Assembly: GCF_014873145.1 (NCBI RefSeq)
Contig: NZ_JADBEK010000001.1
Location: forward strand, 8,370,001 to 8,434,000
Origin: Nonomuraea angiospora
GTDB lineage: Bacteria; Actinomycetota; Actinomycetes; Streptosporangiales; Streptosporangiaceae
DNA: 64,000 nucleotides
Reading direction: 5' to 3'
The notes under the pieces are model-generated. The model ran no database searches, had not been told where the DNA came from, and saw nothing but the letters and a program-made list of their open reading frames with translations. Position numbers and translations under genes: made by a program. Position 1 is the stretch's first letter, and each line of letters begins with the position of its first letter. Shown here in pieces: positions 27,112 through 36,665 of the stretch.

Positions 27112-29267
27112 CGACATTCCCGCTCATCGCCGTGCTCCTGCCCTTCGTCGCCGCCGCGGCAGGCCTCCTGCTCTCCCGCTGGCCGCACCAGCGCCCAACC
27201 ACCCCCTCCACTACAAGAGGGGCCAACGCGGCGCCGCAGCCCAAGACGCCCAGCCCAGGCACCCCAGCCGGCCACCTCGGCAGGACGACGCCCGCCTCCG
27301 GAACCAAGACATCAAGCCCCAAGCCCACAGCCGCCGCGACAGAAACCGCGACCTCCGCGCTAGAGGCCACGACGTCCGAGCGCGACACCAAGACAGCCAA
27401 GACCGTCAGGACAGCCAAGGCCGCCGGGACAGTCGGGACTGCCGGGACAACTGAGGCAATCAAAGCGGCGGCCCAGCGAGCCAACACCCGGGCAGCCTGG
27501 ATCGCGATCCTCCCCACCGCGCTCTCAGCGATCCTGGCGGGCTGGCTCGCCTGGGGCCCGGGCGTCGCCTACCTGCACGGCGCGACCATCTCCCCACCCA
27601 CAGGCCAGACGTACGGCACCATCGTCACCGGCAGCATCCCGATCACGCTCACCCTCCAGGCCGACAACCTGTCGAGCATCCTCGGCGTCCTGGTCACCCT
27701 CGTCGCCCTGGCCGTACAGGTCTACTCCGTCGGCTACCTCAAGGACGACCCGCGCTACCCCTCCTACAGCGCGTTCATCAGCCTCTTCACCAGCGCCATG
27801 CTCCTGGTGGTCTATGCGGGCGACCTCCTGGTCCTCTACGTGGGCTGGGAGATCATGGGCCTCTGCTCGTACCTCCTCATCGGCCACTGGTGGGAAGACC
27901 GGAGCAATTCACGCGCGGCGGTCAAAGCATTCCTCGTCACCCGCCTGGGCGACGTCGGCTTCCTCTTCGGCATCTTCGTGCTCGGTCTCGCGGCAGGCAG
28001 TTTCCGCATCAGCGACGTGCTGGGCAAAGTGCCGGAGATGTCCTCGGCCACCCTCGTGACCGCCACGATGCTCCTGCTGGCCGGGGTAGCAGGCAAGAGC
28101 GCCCAGGTCCCGCTGCACACGTGGCTCCCTGACGCCATGGCGGGCCCCACGCCGATCAGCGCCCTGATCCACGCCGCCACCATGGTCGCCGCCGGGATCT
28201 TCATCGTGGCCAGGCTGTTCCCCGCGTTCCTCGCGGCCCGGCCCACGCTCGACGTGCTGGCCGTCGTCGCGGCCCTGGGCATGCTGGGCTCCGCGCTGGC
28301 CGCGTTGGCCCAGGACGACCTGAAACGCGTGCTCGCCTACTCCACGATCAGCCAGCTCGCGTACATGGCAGGCGGCCTGGCCGCGGGCTCCGACACGGCG
28401 GCCATCTTCCACCTGCTGACTCACGGCGCGTTCAAGGCCCTGCTGTTCCTGTGCGCGGGTGCGGTGATCCACCACGTCGGCTCCAACCTGATGACCCAGA
28501 TGGGCGGTCTGCGGCGCGAGCTGCCGGTGACGTTCGTGACGATGACGATAGGTTTCGCCGCCTTGATGGGCATCCCTCCGGCCAGCGGCTTCTTCAGCAA
28601 GGACGGCATCCTGCTGGCCATGGACCGCGCGCTGTCCACCGGTGGGCTGACGGACGCGGCCGCGCTCCTCCTGTACGGCTGCGCGCTCGCGACCGTGGCC
28701 GTCACCGGCGCGTACGCCACCAGAGCCTGGCTACGCACGTTCTTCGGCCAGGCGCGGGCCGTAGCGCTCCCCGAGCCGGAGCCGGGCACGGCCCACGTCG
28801 TGGACATCACCGAGGCCCCCCGTACGATGCTCGTTCCTGTCATCGTCCTCGCCGTCCCAGCCCTGCTGCTGGGCTTCGCCGGAGAACTGCACCTGGACCT
28901 CGGTGTCGCCGTCGTCAGCGTCGTGCTCGCCGCGCTCGGCGCCGGGACGGTGTACGCGTTCTGGCGCATCGACCCGATCGCCGACCCTGCCCGCCTGCTG
29001 GGGCCGTTGCGGGGGCCGTGCGAGCGGGCGTTCTACGTGGACGGCCTCTACGCCGCACTGTTCGTACGCCCGATCCTGGCCCTGGCCAGGCTCGTGGTGC
29101 GGACGGACGACGTGGTCGTGGACGGGGCGGTGCGCGCGTCCGGAAGGTCGGCGCGCGGATTGTCCGGAGTGCTGCGACTGGCCCAGAACGGCAATGTCCA
29201 GCTCTACGTAAGCGGCGTGCTGGCCGGTGTCCTGCTGATCGCGGTGGGGGCGGTGGTGTTCGCATGA
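27108..29267 (+). CDS. nuoL: NADH-quinone oxidoreductase subunit L-like with loop insertion
   Basis: 719 residues. Helix 1 ([18 protein letters not shown]) is followed by about 105 hydrophilic residues (Thr/Lys/Ala/Pro-rich, residues 27-130) before the rest of the 14-16-helix antiporter-like subunit resumes at [16 protein letters not shown]. Conserved proton-path residues are visible in [42 protein letters not shown] and [13 protein letters not shown]. The insertion keeps the frame and sits between helices 1 and 2, where family members have a short turn. GTG start overlapping nuoK; stop overlapping nuoM (ATGA). Confidence 0.92.
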   Translation: MTTFPLIAVLLPFVAAAAGLLLSRWPHQRPTTPSTTRGANAAPQPKTPSPGTPAGHLGRTTPASGTKTSSPKPTAAATETATSALEATTSERDTKTAKTVRTAKAAGTVGTAGTTEAIKAAAQRANTRAAWIAILPTALSAILAGWLAWGPGVAYLHGATISPPTGQTYGTIVTGSIPITLTLQADNLSSILGVLVTLVALAVQVYSVGYLKDDPRYPSYSAFISLFTSAMLLVVYAGDLLVLYVGWEIMGLCSYLLIGHWWEDRSNSRAAVKAFLVTRLGDVGFLFGIFVLGLAAGSFRISDVLGKVPEMSSATLVTATMLLLAGVAGKSAQVPLHTWLPDAMAGPTPISALIHAATMVAAGIFIVARLFPAFLAARPTLDVLAVVAALGMLGSALAALAQDDLKRVLAYSTISQLAYMAGGLAAGSDTAAIFHLLTHGAFKALLFLCAGAVIHHVGSNLMTQMGGLRRELPVTFVTMTIGFAALMGIPPASGFFSKDGILLAMDRALSTGGLTDAAALLLYGCALATVAVTGAYATRAWLRTFFGQARAVALPEPEPGTAHVVDITEAPRTMLVPVIVLAVPALLLGFAGELHLDLGVAVVSVVLAALGAGTVYAFWRIDPIADPARLLGPLRGPCERAFYVDGLYAALFVRPILALARLVVRTDDVVVDGAVRASGRSARGLSGVLRLAQNGNVQLYVSGVLAGVLLIAVGAVVFA

Positions 29268-31057
29268 TGGCCTGGCTCTCCGTCGCGCTGCTGGCCGTGC
29301 CGCTGCTCGGCGCCCTCCTGCTCCTCCTCGCGCCACACCGGCTGCGCCCGCTGCTGCACACGTACGGACTGACCCTGTCCGGCCTGACGTTGGCACTGGC
29401 CGCGCTGATGGCGGCGACGTTCGACTACTCGCGGGGCGCGCGGCCGCAGTTCGAGGTCGACCGGGCGTGGATCCCCGGGCTGGGGCTCCGCTTCCACCTC
29501 GGCGTCGACGGGATCTCGCTGCCGCTGATCGTGCTGACGGCGCTCCTGACGTTCCTGTGCTTCGTCTACCTGTGCTGGGGCGCCGCGCGGACGGGGTTCG
29601 TGGGGGCGCGGCCGAGGGCCCTGGTGTTCACGCTGCTGGTGCTCGAAGTGGGCATGATCGGTACGTTCCTGGCCCTCGATCTGCTGCTCTTCTTCGTGTT
29701 CTTCGAGATCGTCCTCATCCCGATGTACTTCATGATCGGCATCTGGGGTGGCGAGGGTCGCCGGGCGGCGTCGGTCAAGTTCATCCTGTACACGCTGCTC
29801 GGCTCGGTCGTGATGCTGCTCGGCCTGCTGCTCGTATGGGCCCAGACCGGCACGCTCGACATCGAGGCCCTCAGCGCGGCCCATGGCGCCGGCATGGCGA
29901 GATCCGTGCAGATCCTGGCGTTCGTGGCGATCGGCATCGGGCTGGCGGTGAAGACCCCCATGTGGCCTTTGCACACCTGGCTGCCCGACGCCCACACCGA
30001 GGCTCCCACCGTCGGCTCGGTGCTGCTCGCCGGGGTGCTGCTGAAGATGGGCACGTACGGTTTCGCCAGGATCGCCATTCCCGTCCTTCCCGAGGGTGCG
30101 ATGGCGGTCGCGCCGTGGCTCGGTGCGTTCGCCGTGGTGGGCATCATTTATGGCGCTCTGGCCTGTCTCGCCCAGCGCGACCTCAAACGCATGATCGCCT
30201 ACTCGTCCGTCGGCCACATGGGCTTCGTCCTGCTGGGGTTCGCCACGCTGACCCCGGTCGGCATCAACGGCGCCCTCTTCGCGAACGTCGCCCACGGCCT
30301 CATCACCGGCCTGCTGTTCTTCCTGGCCGGGGCGATCAAGGACCGCTACCACACCGCAGACATGCCTTCGCTGGGCGGCGGCATGCTGGCGACGCTGCCG
30401 CGGCTGGGCTCGTTGCTCACCTTCGCGTCGATCGCCTCACTGGGGCTGCCGGGACTGGCCGGGTTCTGGGGGGAGATGCTGGCGCTGTTCGGGGCCTTCC
30501 AGCCGGCGCACGGGCTGCCCCGAGCGCTGTTCCTGACGTACATGGCGATCGGGGGTCTGGGGGCGGTCCTGACGGCCGCGTACTTCCTGGTCATGTTGTC
30601 CCGCGTGACCCACGGGCGCCCCCGCTTGGACGAGCGGGAAGGCGTCACACCGGACGAGCGTCCCGTCGTACCTCTCGGCTCGACGGCAAGACGCTCGGCG
30701 ACCGCCACCCTGCAGCCACCCCCGAGACCGGAGCCCTACAGCGGCCAGAACAAGCCCCCAAACCCCACCGAACCCGGCACCCCTCCGGACCACGCCGCAT
30801 CGTCCGGTGACGACGCGTACCTGGAAGACTCCGGGCCCTTGAGCGGCGGCGCCCTCCTGGGCGCTGCCGAATCTCCCGGCGGCCCTCAGCGGACTACCGG
30901 CGCACCAGGGCAGCAGGTGGCAGACGACCTCAGGAGTTACGAACTGCTGGCATGGACGCCGCTGATGGTCCTGATCCTGCTCTTCGGGCTCTGGCCCGGC
31001 CTCCTCCTGTCGCTCACCACACCGGCCGTGCAGACCCTGCTGGGAGCCGTCTCATGA
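29264..31057 (+). CDS. nuoM: NADH-quinone oxidoreductase subunit M-like with loop insertion
   Basis: About 597 residues; typical subunits have 490-530. The proton-pump core is intact: [41 protein letters not shown] and LKRMIAYSSVGHMGFVLLG. Before the final helix (WTPLMVLILLFGLWPGLLL) about 115 hydrophilic residues (roughly 455-565) rich in Pro, Gly and Ser are inserted. It starts at the first of two adjacent ATGs in the ATGATG overlap with nuoL and ends in an ATGA overlap with nuoN. Confidence 0.92.
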   Translation: MMAWLSVALLAVPLLGALLLLLAPHRLRPLLHTYGLTLSGLTLALAALMAATFDYSRGARPQFEVDRAWIPGLGLRFHLGVDGISLPLIVLTALLTFLCFVYLCWGAARTGFVGARPRALVFTLLVLEVGMIGTFLALDLLLFFVFFEIVLIPMYFMIGIWGGEGRRAASVKFILYTLLGSVVMLLGLLLVWAQTGTLDIEALSAAHGAGMARSVQILAFVAIGIGLAVKTPMWPLHTWLPDAHTEAPTVGSVLLAGVLLKMGTYGFARIAIPVLPEGAMAVAPWLGAFAVVGIIYGALACLAQRDLKRMIAYSSVGHMGFVLLGFATLTPVGINGALFANVAHGLITGLLFFLAGAIKDRYHTADMPSLGGGMLATLPRLGSLLTFASIASLGLPGLAGFWGEMLALFGAFQPAHGLPRALFLTYMAIGGLGAVLTAAYFLVMLSRVTHGRPRLDEREGVTPDERPVVPLGSTARRSATATLQPPPRPEPYSGQNKPPNPTEPGTPPDHAASSGDDAYLEDSGPLSGGALLGAAESPGGPQRTTGAPGQQVADDLRSYELLAWTPLMVLILLFGLWPGLLLSLTTPAVQTLLGAVS

Positions 31058-32724
31058 TCCAGCAGATCGACTACTTCGTGATCGCGCCCCCACTGGCGCT
31101 GGCCCTGGTGGCCGGTCTGGTGCTGATGCTGGACGCCTTCCTCCCGGCCCGCCCTCGTACGAAGCCCGTGCTGGGACTTGTCACCCTGGCAGGCGTCCTG
31201 GTCGCGCTGGCCTTCGTCGTCGCCCAGGCGATCAGGGGAGGTCCGCCGCAATCGACCTTCTGTGTCCCGGCCGACCTCGCCGGACCCGCCAGGCTGTGCT
31301 CATTCGTGGCGGACGGGTTCACGCTGGTGTTCGCGGGCGTGGTGCTGGTCGCGGCCGTGGTGGTCGTGCTGATGTCGATGACCGAGCTAGCGGCCGGCGG
31401 CATCCCAGTGGGTGAGTGGTACTTCCTCCTCCTTTGCACTCTTGTCGGCGCGGTGACCCTGCCCGCCTCCCGAGACCTGATCATGCTCGTGGTGGCGCTC
31501 GAGCTGGTCTCGCTTCCGGTCTTCGCCCTCACCGCCATGAAGCGCTACGACGGCCGGGCCTCCGAGGCCGCCGTGAAGCTCTTCGTGGTGTCGGTGGTGT
31601 CGACGGCCGTCATGTTGTTCGGCGTCTCGCTTCTGTACGGCGTCGCGGGCACGGTCTACCTGTCCCGCCTGGCGGCTGTGTTCAGCGGTCAGACCCCGGC
31701 GCCGGGGTTGGCGGAGAGCACGACTTTGCCGGCGGCCCAGAGTCTGCCCGCCGTCGTCTCGGTCGGAGTCGTGCTCGTGGTGGCGGGGTTCGCCTTCAAG
31801 ATCGCCGCGGTGCCGTTCCACTCCTGGGCGGCCGACGTCTACCAGGGCGCCCCGGTCCCTGTGGCCGCGCTGCTCTCGGTGATCTCCAAGGCGGCCGGGT
31901 TCGCCGGATTGATCCTCGTCCTGGTCGCCGGGCTGTCCGGGCAGGCCGCCACGTGGGCGCCCATCGTCGGGATCATCGCCGCGCTGACCATGACCGCGGG
32001 CAACCTGCTCGCCATGCGTCAACGCTCCGCCGTACGCCTGCTGGCCTGGTCCTCCGTCGCGCAGTCCGGCTACATCCTGGCGCCGCTGGCGGTGGCGGCC
32101 CAGGGCATCACGCCCCGGCTCGCCGGGCGAACCGCTGCATTCCCAGCCGGAACCGCTGCATTCCCAGCCGGAACCGCCGCATTCCCAGCCGGGACCGGCG
32201 CTTTTCCGGCCGGTTCCGGCGCGTTCCCGGCCGGAGTCGGGCCCGGCGTGGTCGGCACCTCCACCGCGTACCTGGTCATCTACGCCGCCATGAACCTCGG
32301 CGCGTTCGCGGTGGTCCTGCTCGTCTCCAGGACCGCCACCCGCAACGAGCTCGACGACTACCGGGGACTGGTGTTCCGGCGCCCCGCCGCGGGGCTCGCG
32401 CTGGCGTTCTGCCTGGTCTGCCTGGCCGGCCTGCCACCAGGCCTGGCCGGGCTCTTCGCCAAGGTGTTCGTCTTCCGCGAGATCGTGGAGGGCGGCTCGG
32501 GCTGGCTGGCCCTGATCATGGCCGTCAACACCGTGATCGGCCTCTACTACTACGCCGTCTGGACCGCGCGGCTCTTCACCCCTCCCACGGCACCGGTGCT
32601 CGCCCGGCACCGCCCGATGCCCACGACGTGGCTGGCCATCGGCCTCGCGGTGGCAGTCGCCGTGCTGTTCTCGATCGCCCCCCAACTGGTCCTGGACATG
32701 ACTTCACTGTCCGCCTTCGGTTGA
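31054..32724 (+). CDS. nuoN: NADH-quinone oxidoreductase subunit N-like with repeat insertion
   Basis: About 556 residues, 14 predicted helices. VALELVSLPVFALTAMKR, FKIAAVPFHSWAADVYQGAPVP and VRLLAWSSVAQSGYILAPL are the conserved Glu/Lys/His segments of subunit N. After ITPRLAGR (near residue 355) five copies of a seven-residue unit (TAAFPAG and variants) are inserted before the helix STAYLVIYAAMNLGAFAVVLL. It is the last gene of the cluster; the htpX gene follows 130 bp downstream. Confidence 0.92.
   Translation: MIQQIDYFVIAPPLALALVAGLVLMLDAFLPARPRTKPVLGLVTLAGVLVALAFVVAQAIRGGPPQSTFCVPADLAGPARLCSFVADGFTLVFAGVVLVAAVVVVLMSMTELAAGGIPVGEWYFLLLCTLVGAVTLPASRDLIMLVVALELVSLPVFALTAMKRYDGRASEAAVKLFVVSVVSTAVMLFGVSLLYGVAGTVYLSRLAAVFSGQTPAPGLAESTTLPAAQSLPAVVSVGVVLVVAGFAFKIAAVPFHSWAADVYQGAPVPVAALLSVISKAAGFAGLILVLVAGLSGQAATWAPIVGIIAALTMTAGNLLAMRQRSAVRLLAWSSVAQSGYILAPLAVAAQGITPRLAGRTAAFPAGTAAFPAGTAAFPAGTGAFPAGSGAFPAGVGPGVVGTSTAYLVIYAAMNLGAFAVVLLVSRTATRNELDDYRGLVFRRPAAGLALAFCLVCLAGLPPGLAGLFAKVFVFREIVEGGSGWLALIMAVNTVIGLYYYAVWTARLFTPPTAPVLARHRPMPTTWLAIGLAVAVAVLFSIAPQLVLDMTSLSAFG
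32131..32235 (+). repeat. Five 21-bp repeats within nuoN
   Basis: ACCGCTGCATTCCCAGCCGG-type units begin at 32131, 32152, 32173, 32194 and 32215. The first two are identical; the others diverge by a few bases. They encode TAAFPAG, TAAFPAG, TAAFPAG, TGAFPAG and SGAFPAG. The gradient of divergence suggests stepwise expansion at the 5' side. Confidence 0.92.
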
Positions 32725-32854
32725 GAGACGGGCCATGGGTAAGAAGAAAGTCGCGCTCCGCCCGCGGCTGAGCACACCGGGGAGCGGCTGGGGAACGAAG
32801 CACCGGGTCGTGGTCGTTGGAGGAGGTGGACCCAGACCACGAAGGGGGGAAACC

Positions 32855-33706
32855 TTGCACCACAACGGTCTGCGCACGGCCATCCTGCTGGGCGGCCTGT
32901 CGGCGCTGATTGTCGCGGTGGGCGCGTGGTTGGGCGGCGGCGCCGGTGTGCAGATCGCGCTCGTGCTCGCCCTGGCGAGCAACGGAGTCGCCTACTTCTT
33001 CTCCGACCGCATCGCCCTGTCGGCCATGCGTGCCAGGCCGGTCAGCGAGGTGGAGCAGCCCACGCTCTACCGGATCGTACGAGAGCTCTCCACCGAGGCT
33101 CGCCAGCCGATGCCGCGCCTGTACATCTCGCCGACGGTGCAACCGAACGCGTTCGCGACCGGCAGAAGCCCTCGCCAGGCCGCGGTGTGCGTGACGTACG
33201 GCCTGACCAAGCTGCTCGACGAGGCCGAGCTGCGCGGAGTGATCGGGCACGAGCTGTCACACGTGTACAACCGGGACATCCTCATCTCCTCCGTCGCCGG
33301 CGCGCTGGCCACGATGATCACCTGGATCAGTTATGTGGCCGTGTTCTTCGGTGGCTCGGACGATGACGAGGGGCCGGGCTTCGTGGGCGCGCTGCTGATG
33401 ATGGTGCTCGGACCGGTGGCGGCCGGGATGGTGCAGATGGCGATATCCCGGACCAGAGAGTTCCAGGCCGACGAATCGGGCGCCAGGTTGACGGGTGACC
33501 CGCTCGCCCTGGCCTCGGCGCTCCGCAAGATCGAGATGGGCGCCCGCAGGCTTCCGCTCCCCGAGAACAGTCGCCTCACGTCGGCCTCCCACATGATGAT
33601 CGCGAACCCGTTCAGCGGCTCGGGCTTCGGCCGCCTGTTCTCCACGCATCCGCCCACGTCCGAGCGGGTCGCCCGCCTCGAGCGGATGGCCGGCTACCGC
33701 CGCTGA
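32855..33706 (+). CDS. htpX: Zinc metalloprotease HtpX homologue
   Basis: About 283 residues. VIGHELSHVYNRD is the HExxH zinc site with the catalytic Glu, and REFQADESGA supplies the third ligand. Two hydrophobic hairpins flank the protease domain. It degrades or cuts damaged membrane proteins from the cytoplasmic side. I chose the TTG at 32855 (HHNGLRTAILLGG) because GAAGGGGGGA lies 4 nt upstream and family members start at this point. An in-frame ATG at 32735 would add 40 basic residues. It could serve quality control of the large membrane complex encoded upstream. Confidence 0.85.
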   Translation: MHHNGLRTAILLGGLSALIVAVGAWLGGGAGVQIALVLALASNGVAYFFSDRIALSAMRARPVSEVEQPTLYRIVRELSTEARQPMPRLYISPTVQPNAFATGRSPRQAAVCVTYGLTKLLDEAELRGVIGHELSHVYNRDILISSVAGALATMITWISYVAVFFGGSDDDEGPGFVGALLMMVLGPVAAGMVQMAISRTREFQADESGARLTGDPLALASALRKIEMGARRLPLPENSRLTSASHMMIANPFSGSGFGRLFSTHPPTSERVARLERMAGYRR

Positions 33707-33709
33707 CCC

Positions 33710-35194
33710 ATGCGCCGATTAACCAAGGCGGAGCGCAGGCTCTGGAACGCGTTCCCCACCGGGCAGACCGTCGAGCTGGGCCCGTTCAAGATCGGCAGGC
33801 CCCGCACGGCCGGCGCGAACGCCCCCACGGACGGCCACACGTGGGGGCCCGAACGTTCGATCAGAGCCGAAGTGATCGCCCAGTTGCTCCTCGGCGCCCG
33901 CGACACAGGCACCGGCTCGGTCCCGGCGGTACGGCTGCGCGGCGCCCGGATCACCGGCAGGCTCGCGATCGTCGGCGGCACGATCCCGTACGAGCTCAAC
34001 CTGATCGGCTGTCACCTGGACGAACCCATCCGTTTCACCGGTTCCACCACCCGCACCGTACGCCTGACCGACTGCCACCTCCCGGGCCTCAGCGGCGGCG
34101 GCATGCGGGTGGCCGGCCACCTCAGCCTGTCCGGCTCGATCGTCACCGGCACCGTCGGCCTGAGCCGGTCCCAGTTCGAGAGCGGGCTGTGGCTGGGCGG
34201 CACCAAGGTGACGGCCGACGACGACGAGGGATGGGCCCTCTACGCCAACGCCGTCGTCGTGGACTCCGGCACGTACATGCGCAACGCCGACTTCACCGGA
34301 GCAATCGGCCTGGTCGGCGCCCGCCTCAACGGCGGACTCTTCCTGGACGGCGCAACCCTCCGCAATCCCGGCAAGCAGGCCCTCGTCGCCGACAACATGA
34401 CCGTCGAGGACACCATGCGCTGCACCGACGGATTCCTGGCATCGGGCTGCGTACGGTTACGCGGAGCGCGAATCAACGGGACGCTCTCGCTCGACGGGAT
34501 CATCCGAAGCCCGGACACCCGCTACGCCCTCCATGCAAGCCACATGGAACTCCGCGAGCTCTACCTGAAGCCCGCAGAGCCCATCGAAGGCGTCGTCACC
34601 CTCGCACACACGACCCTCGGCACCCTGCACGACAATCCGGACACCTGGCCCGAGAAACTACGCCTGAACGGCCTCACCTACGACCGCCTGCGCGGCTCCG
34701 GCGTAACCCGCCGAATCGACTGGGTGACCCGGGATCCGGAGGGGTTCAGGCCGCAGCCGTACGAGCAACTCGCCGCCTGGTTCCTCAGTGACGGCAACGA
34801 CGCGCTCGCCCGGCGCACCCAGCTCGCCAAACTCCGCGCCCGCCGGCAGACGCAGGGCCTCGGAAGCCGCGCGTGGGGGCGGCTGCTCGACGTCGCGGTC
34901 GGGTACGGCTACCGCCCCTGGCTGGCGGGCATGTGGTTCACCCTGCTCCTGGCGATCGGTACGGTCGTCTTCGCCATCAACTCCCCGAGAGCGCTCAAAC
35001 CCACCGAGAGCCCCGATTTCAACGCCTTCGCCTACACCTTCGACCTTCTGCTCCCGATCCCCGCATTCGGGCAACGAGAGCTGTTCGACCCGGGCGGGTG
35101 GACGCAGTGGCTCGCGTACGGGCTGATCGTCTCCGGCTGGATCCTGGCCACGGCGCTGATCGCCGGCGCTACGCGGATCCTCCGCCCCCAGTGA
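33710..35194 (+). CDS. Membrane-anchored beta-helix (pentapeptide-like) protein
   Basis: 494 residues. Residues about 70-330 show regularly spaced LRGARI, LIGCHL, LTDCHL, LVGARLNGGLFLDGATL and MELRELYLK steps, resembling an irregular pentapeptide or beta-helix stack. Residues from about 405 include two hydrophobic segments (WFTLLLAIGTVVFAI and LAYGLIVSGWILATALIAGA). Streptomyces homologues are often labelled membrane-associated oxidoreductases, but I see no nucleotide or metal motif. It starts 4 bp after htpX. The 3' end overlaps the convergent Nudix gene by 26 nt. Confidence 0.6.
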   Translation: MRRLTKAERRLWNAFPTGQTVELGPFKIGRPRTAGANAPTDGHTWGPERSIRAEVIAQLLLGARDTGTGSVPAVRLRGARITGRLAIVGGTIPYELNLIGCHLDEPIRFTGSTTRTVRLTDCHLPGLSGGGMRVAGHLSLSGSIVTGTVGLSRSQFESGLWLGGTKVTADDDEGWALYANAVVVDSGTYMRNADFTGAIGLVGARLNGGLFLDGATLRNPGKQALVADNMTVEDTMRCTDGFLASGCVRLRGARINGTLSLDGIIRSPDTRYALHASHMELRELYLKPAEPIEGVVTLAHTTLGTLHDNPDTWPEKLRLNGLTYDRLRGSGVTRRIDWVTRDPEGFRPQPYEQLAAWFLSDGNDALARRTQLAKLRARRQTQGLGSRAWGRLLDVAVGYGYRPWLAGMWFTLLLAIGTVVFAINSPRALKPTESPDFNAFAYTFDLLLPIPAFGQRELFDPGGWTQWLAYGLIVSGWILATALIAGATRILRPQ

Positions 35195-35648
35195 TCTCGC
35201 GCAGGATGGACGCGAGATCGGTCGGGAAGAAGTCCTCCTCCGTGCTCTCGAGCTCCTCCGCGCTCCACCACCGATAAGCCATCGTCGTGTCCTTCTCGAC
35301 CTGCTCCATGTGATCGAACGACACGACCGCATCGGCCCCCACCCAGATCGCGAAGAACGTCTGATCCTGCGTGATGGCGTACTCGGACCAGTTGAACTCG
35401 ATCACGCTGTTCCCGTACGGCCCGCTGAGCTCGTCCGCGTTCGCCCGGATCCCGACCTCTTCGAACAACTCCCGCACCGCCGCCTCCGGCAACGTCTCGC
35501 CATCCTCCGCCGCCCCGCCGATCGTGTACCAGAACGGCTCATCGGGCCTGGCCGGGTCAAAACCATGGAGCAGGAGGACCCGATCTTGATCATCAATGGG
35601 CAGGGCGCGCGCCGTAATGCGGCGCAGGGGGATCTTCGTCACATTCAC
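35169..35648 (-). CDS. Nudix hydrolase
   Basis: 159 residues. GAAEDGETLPEAAVRELFEE followed by VGI is a complete Nudix box (G-x5-E-x7-R-E-U-x-E-E-x-G-U) that binds Mg2+ and hydrolyses a nucleoside diphosphate linked to another group. The C-terminal part DTTMAYRWWSAEELEST fits the usual helix. Substrate unknown. It converges on the beta-helix membrane protein gene, with a 26-nt 3' overlap. Confidence 0.87.
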   Translation of the reverse strand: MNVTKIPLRRITARALPIDDQDRVLLLHGFDPARPDEPFWYTIGGAAEDGETLPEAAVRELFEEVGIRANADELSGPYGNSVIEFNWSEYAITQDQTFFAIWVGADAVVSFDHMEQVEKDTTMAYRWWSAEELESTEEDFFPTDLASILREITGGGGSA

Positions 35649-35790
35649 CGAGCTTACGATCGAGCCCCGACATACTCATCCACGTCCACACCACGCAGGT
35701 CCGGCGGGGCGTCGGGCTCAGCCTGAGCCGCCGCGAGCATATCGGCGGATTCGGCTGAGCCTTTGCTCTCCAGGGATCGATGAGCTCGGG

Positions 35791-36045
35791 CTAGAGGGAC
35801 CCCGGCTGGAACTTGGCCTTGGATTGGACGGAACTGAGGTACTCGTTCAAGTGCCGCCGAAGCCCGGCCATCTCGTCGCCGAGAGCTGCGAGATCCTGGC
35901 TGACCTCAATACGGAACTCGGCGATGTCGGCCCTTATCTGGGCGACTTCGGCCGTTGTGGCCTTGCGGGCGTCACTGGTGTGCGTGCCCGCTTCGAGCGC
36001 CTGCATCCGTGACATCAGGTCGAGAAGGCGTGCTTCTACGTCCAC
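35791..36045 (-). CDS. Small coiled-coil protein, unknown
   Basis: About 84 residues (VDVEARLLDLMSRMQALEAG at the start), almost entirely helical with heptad hydrophobics and many charged residues; likely a coiled-coil dimer. No signal or membrane segment. The GTG start has GGGTGG upstream on its strand; longer starts up to 36138 are possible. Its upstream region holds a series of strong palindromes, so it may be tightly regulated, perhaps by an unlinked factor. Function unknown. Confidence 0.5.
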   Translation of the reverse strand: MDVEARLLDLMSRMQALEAGTHTSDARKATTAEVAQIRADIAEFRIEVSQDLAALGDEMAGLRRHLNEYLSSVQSKAKFQPGSL

Positions 36046-36064
36046 TGTTCCACCCTTACGGCAG

Positions 36065-36213
36065 AGGGAGTACTCCCTTGTGGTTGACTCCATCCAGGGT
36101 CTCACTGAGTGAGTAATCAGTGACGGACAGTTTTTCAACCTCTGTACAGATGCCCGTAGTCAGGCAGTGGTTCCTTCATACCGGTACTCAAATTCTTACT
36201 CCCCGGGAGTAAG
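36065..36213. promoter_or_regulatory. Palindrome cluster upstream of the coiled-coil gene
   Basis: Four perfect inverted repeats lie within 150 bp: AGGGAGTACTCCCT (36065-36078), CTCACT-G-AGTGAG (36101-36113), TCTGTACAGA (36141-36150) and CTTACTCCC-C-GGGAGTAAG (36195-36213). The first and last share the half-site ACTCCC/GGGAGT, as expected for two operators of one dimeric regulator. The region lies directly upstream of the minus-strand gene starting at 36045. Nothing gene-like is seen from 36214 to 36650. Confidence 0.55.
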
Positions 36214-36665
36214 ACCGAACTCCCGGATGGAGGCCGCCGAAGAGCCCTGGCCAGCGAAAACGGGGCCAAGGGGACGGAATCAGAAGATGGGGCGCCGCGT
36301 CGACGATCGACACAAGGTCTCCGGTATATGAGTCAACGACCCAAAGACCGTCAAACGTGGAGACCTCGCCGACGAACCGCGCTCGGCTGCCCGGCAGGAC
36401 CTACATCAAGGGTCAACTGCTCTTGGATTAGAGCCGCCATCCCCATCGGAACCGGCCAGGCGATGGGCGTGGAGACCGCCCGGGCGATCGTCACCGCCAG
36501 CGCGGGCGCGGCCTGGTCACCCGGCGCGCCGGAGGAGGCCTGCGCCGGCGAAACTTCTCGCCTGCACGGTGACATATGCATCTGTTCGCCTGGCGAATTT
36601 TGAACAAACTGAGCTGCAGACGCCCTGAAATAGGAATCACCCCGTTCACGAGAAAGGCTCTCGCC

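Noticed and set aside
36328..36603. A 91-codon frame before the DUF899 gene
   Set aside because: No ribosome-binding site, no recognisable motif, and composition differs from the real neighbours.
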